This document shows, in pieces, positions 47,552 to 48,522 of a DNA stretch of 48,522 bases (positions are counted from its first letter, which is position 1; each line of letters opens with the position of its first letter). The stretch is taken from positions 1 to 48,522 of the forward strand of contig JAHJTF010000021.1 in NCBI GenBank assembly GCA_018830045.1, read 5' to 3'. The notes under the pieces were generated by a model. The model searched no databases and was not told where the DNA came from. It saw only the letters and a list, made by a program, of their open reading frames with translations. The stretch comes from Patescibacteria group bacterium (GTDB taxonomy: Bacteria > Patescibacteriota > Microgenomatia > UBA1400 > PJMF01). A program made the translations under genes and the position numbers.

Positions 47552-48503
47552 CAACATTCTATTTTTAATTTTTAAATCCGCCCGACCACAACAGTGGATT
47601 AAAAATTTCGCTCTTTATGCGGCTTTAGTTTTCTCAGGATTCTTTTTCTATAATCCTGCCGACGATATCCCATACTTTGCTACTGTTACCCTGGCCGCCA
47701 TTGTCTTTTCAATTCTGACCTCTAGCATCTATATCATCAATGATATTATTGATTATCAGGCAGATCGAATGCATCCTTTCAAAAAGAAAAGACCCATCGC
47801 TTCAGGTAAACTGCCTATTCCAATTGCATTATTTAGCTCAGTTGTTGGCCTGTGTATAGTCTTCTTGTCATCCTTTTGGTTCTCTTCTTTCTTTAGATTA
47901 ATGATTGCCGCCTACTTTTTCTTGCAACTAACTTACGCCACTAAACTCAAGCACATTGCGATTTTAGATGTAGTCTCAATTGCTTCCGGATTTTTGATCA
48001 GGATTTATGCAGGAGCTGTGGTAGTTAATCTGCATATGAGCGTGTGGTTTTTGCTAACTGTAATTTCGGCTTCATTGTTTCTGGCCGTAGGCAAACGCCA
48101 AAGCGAGCGAACTTTACTCAATGGAACATTTGCAAAAAACATTGGCGAAACCCGCATCGCTCTAAAGCGATATAGTCAAAGACTTCTTGATCAATACACT
48201 GGCATGTTTGCTAATGCAACCTGGCTCTCATATGCATTATTTGCTTTTCAAGATGAATCTATCAGGCCAGATGTTAAATTTGCTACTTTTTATGGCATCT
48301 TACCCAGAACTCTACAATCACAAAAACTTTTAATGTTGACTGTGCCCTTTGTTATTTATGGGGTCATGAGATATCTGCAGCTGGTTTATGAGGATAATAA
48401 GGGTGAATCTCCTGAAAAAATTCTGCTTAGAGATATGCCGCTGCTCGCAACTGTTCTGCTTTTTGGTTTAAGCGTGATGACCATCATTTATGTGTTAAGT
48501 TAA
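47535..48503 (+). CDS. UbiA-family prenyltransferase (decaprenyl-phosphate phosphoribosyltransferase-like)
   Basis: ARPQQWIKNFALYAALVFSG, YIINDIIDYQADRMHPFKKKRPIASGKLP, YSQRLLDQYTGMFANATWLSYALFAF. Confidence 0.9.
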   Translation: MKTLTDNILFLIFKSARPQQWIKNFALYAALVFSGFFFYNPADDIPYFATVTLAAIVFSILTSSIYIINDIIDYQADRMHPFKKKRPIASGKLPIPIALFSSVVGLCIVFLSSFWFSSFFRLMIAAYFFLQLTYATKLKHIAILDVVSIASGFLIRIYAGAVVVNLHMSVWFLLTVISASLFLAVGKRQSERTLLNGTFAKNIGETRIALKRYSQRLLDQYTGMFANATWLSYALFAFQDESIRPDVKFATFYGILPRTLQSQKLLMLTVPFVIYGVMRYLQLVYEDNKGESPEKILLRDMPLLATVLLFGLSVMTIIYVLS

Positions 48504-48522
48504 TTACTCATGAAGTTAAAAC

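Overview
48.5 kb window of a compact, AT-rich bacterial chromosome. The gene content and style (SecDF, RseP, Frr, RecJ, TypA, YerC/TrpR-like regulator, MetG, TatD, SipW/TasA-like pair, sortase-like protein, UbiA/WecA-type enzymes, many small membrane proteins, tightly packed genes) suggest a Patescibacteria/CPR-type genome; this assignment is inference. Ordinary chromosome (about 1-16.42 and 29-48.5 kb) flanks an apparent integrative element (about 16.45-28.97 kb) at the 3' end of a tRNA-Glu(CTC) gene. The element carries a large serine recombinase whose last codons are the antisense of the tRNA, a small ORF coupled to it, a consensus promoter with a perfect 20-bp palindrome, a replication-relaxation-like protein, a Type III restriction-modification pair (Mod/Res), and a tightly packed downstream set: an RloC/PrrC/AAA_13-like ATPase, a protein resembling the thiopeptide/SpaB_C domain, and a possible PD-(D/E)xK nuclease. 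It ends with a leaderless XRE regulator and a small PLD operon whose first gene appears truncated at the right edge. Other leads are a sortase homologue lacking both catalytic His and Cys, a recurrent '-10 hexamer exactly 6 nt before ATG' leaderless architecture in seven genes, convergent genes sharing palindromic stop codons, and a 5'-truncated luciferase-like oxidoreductase. All calls are from reading sequence; no database search was run.
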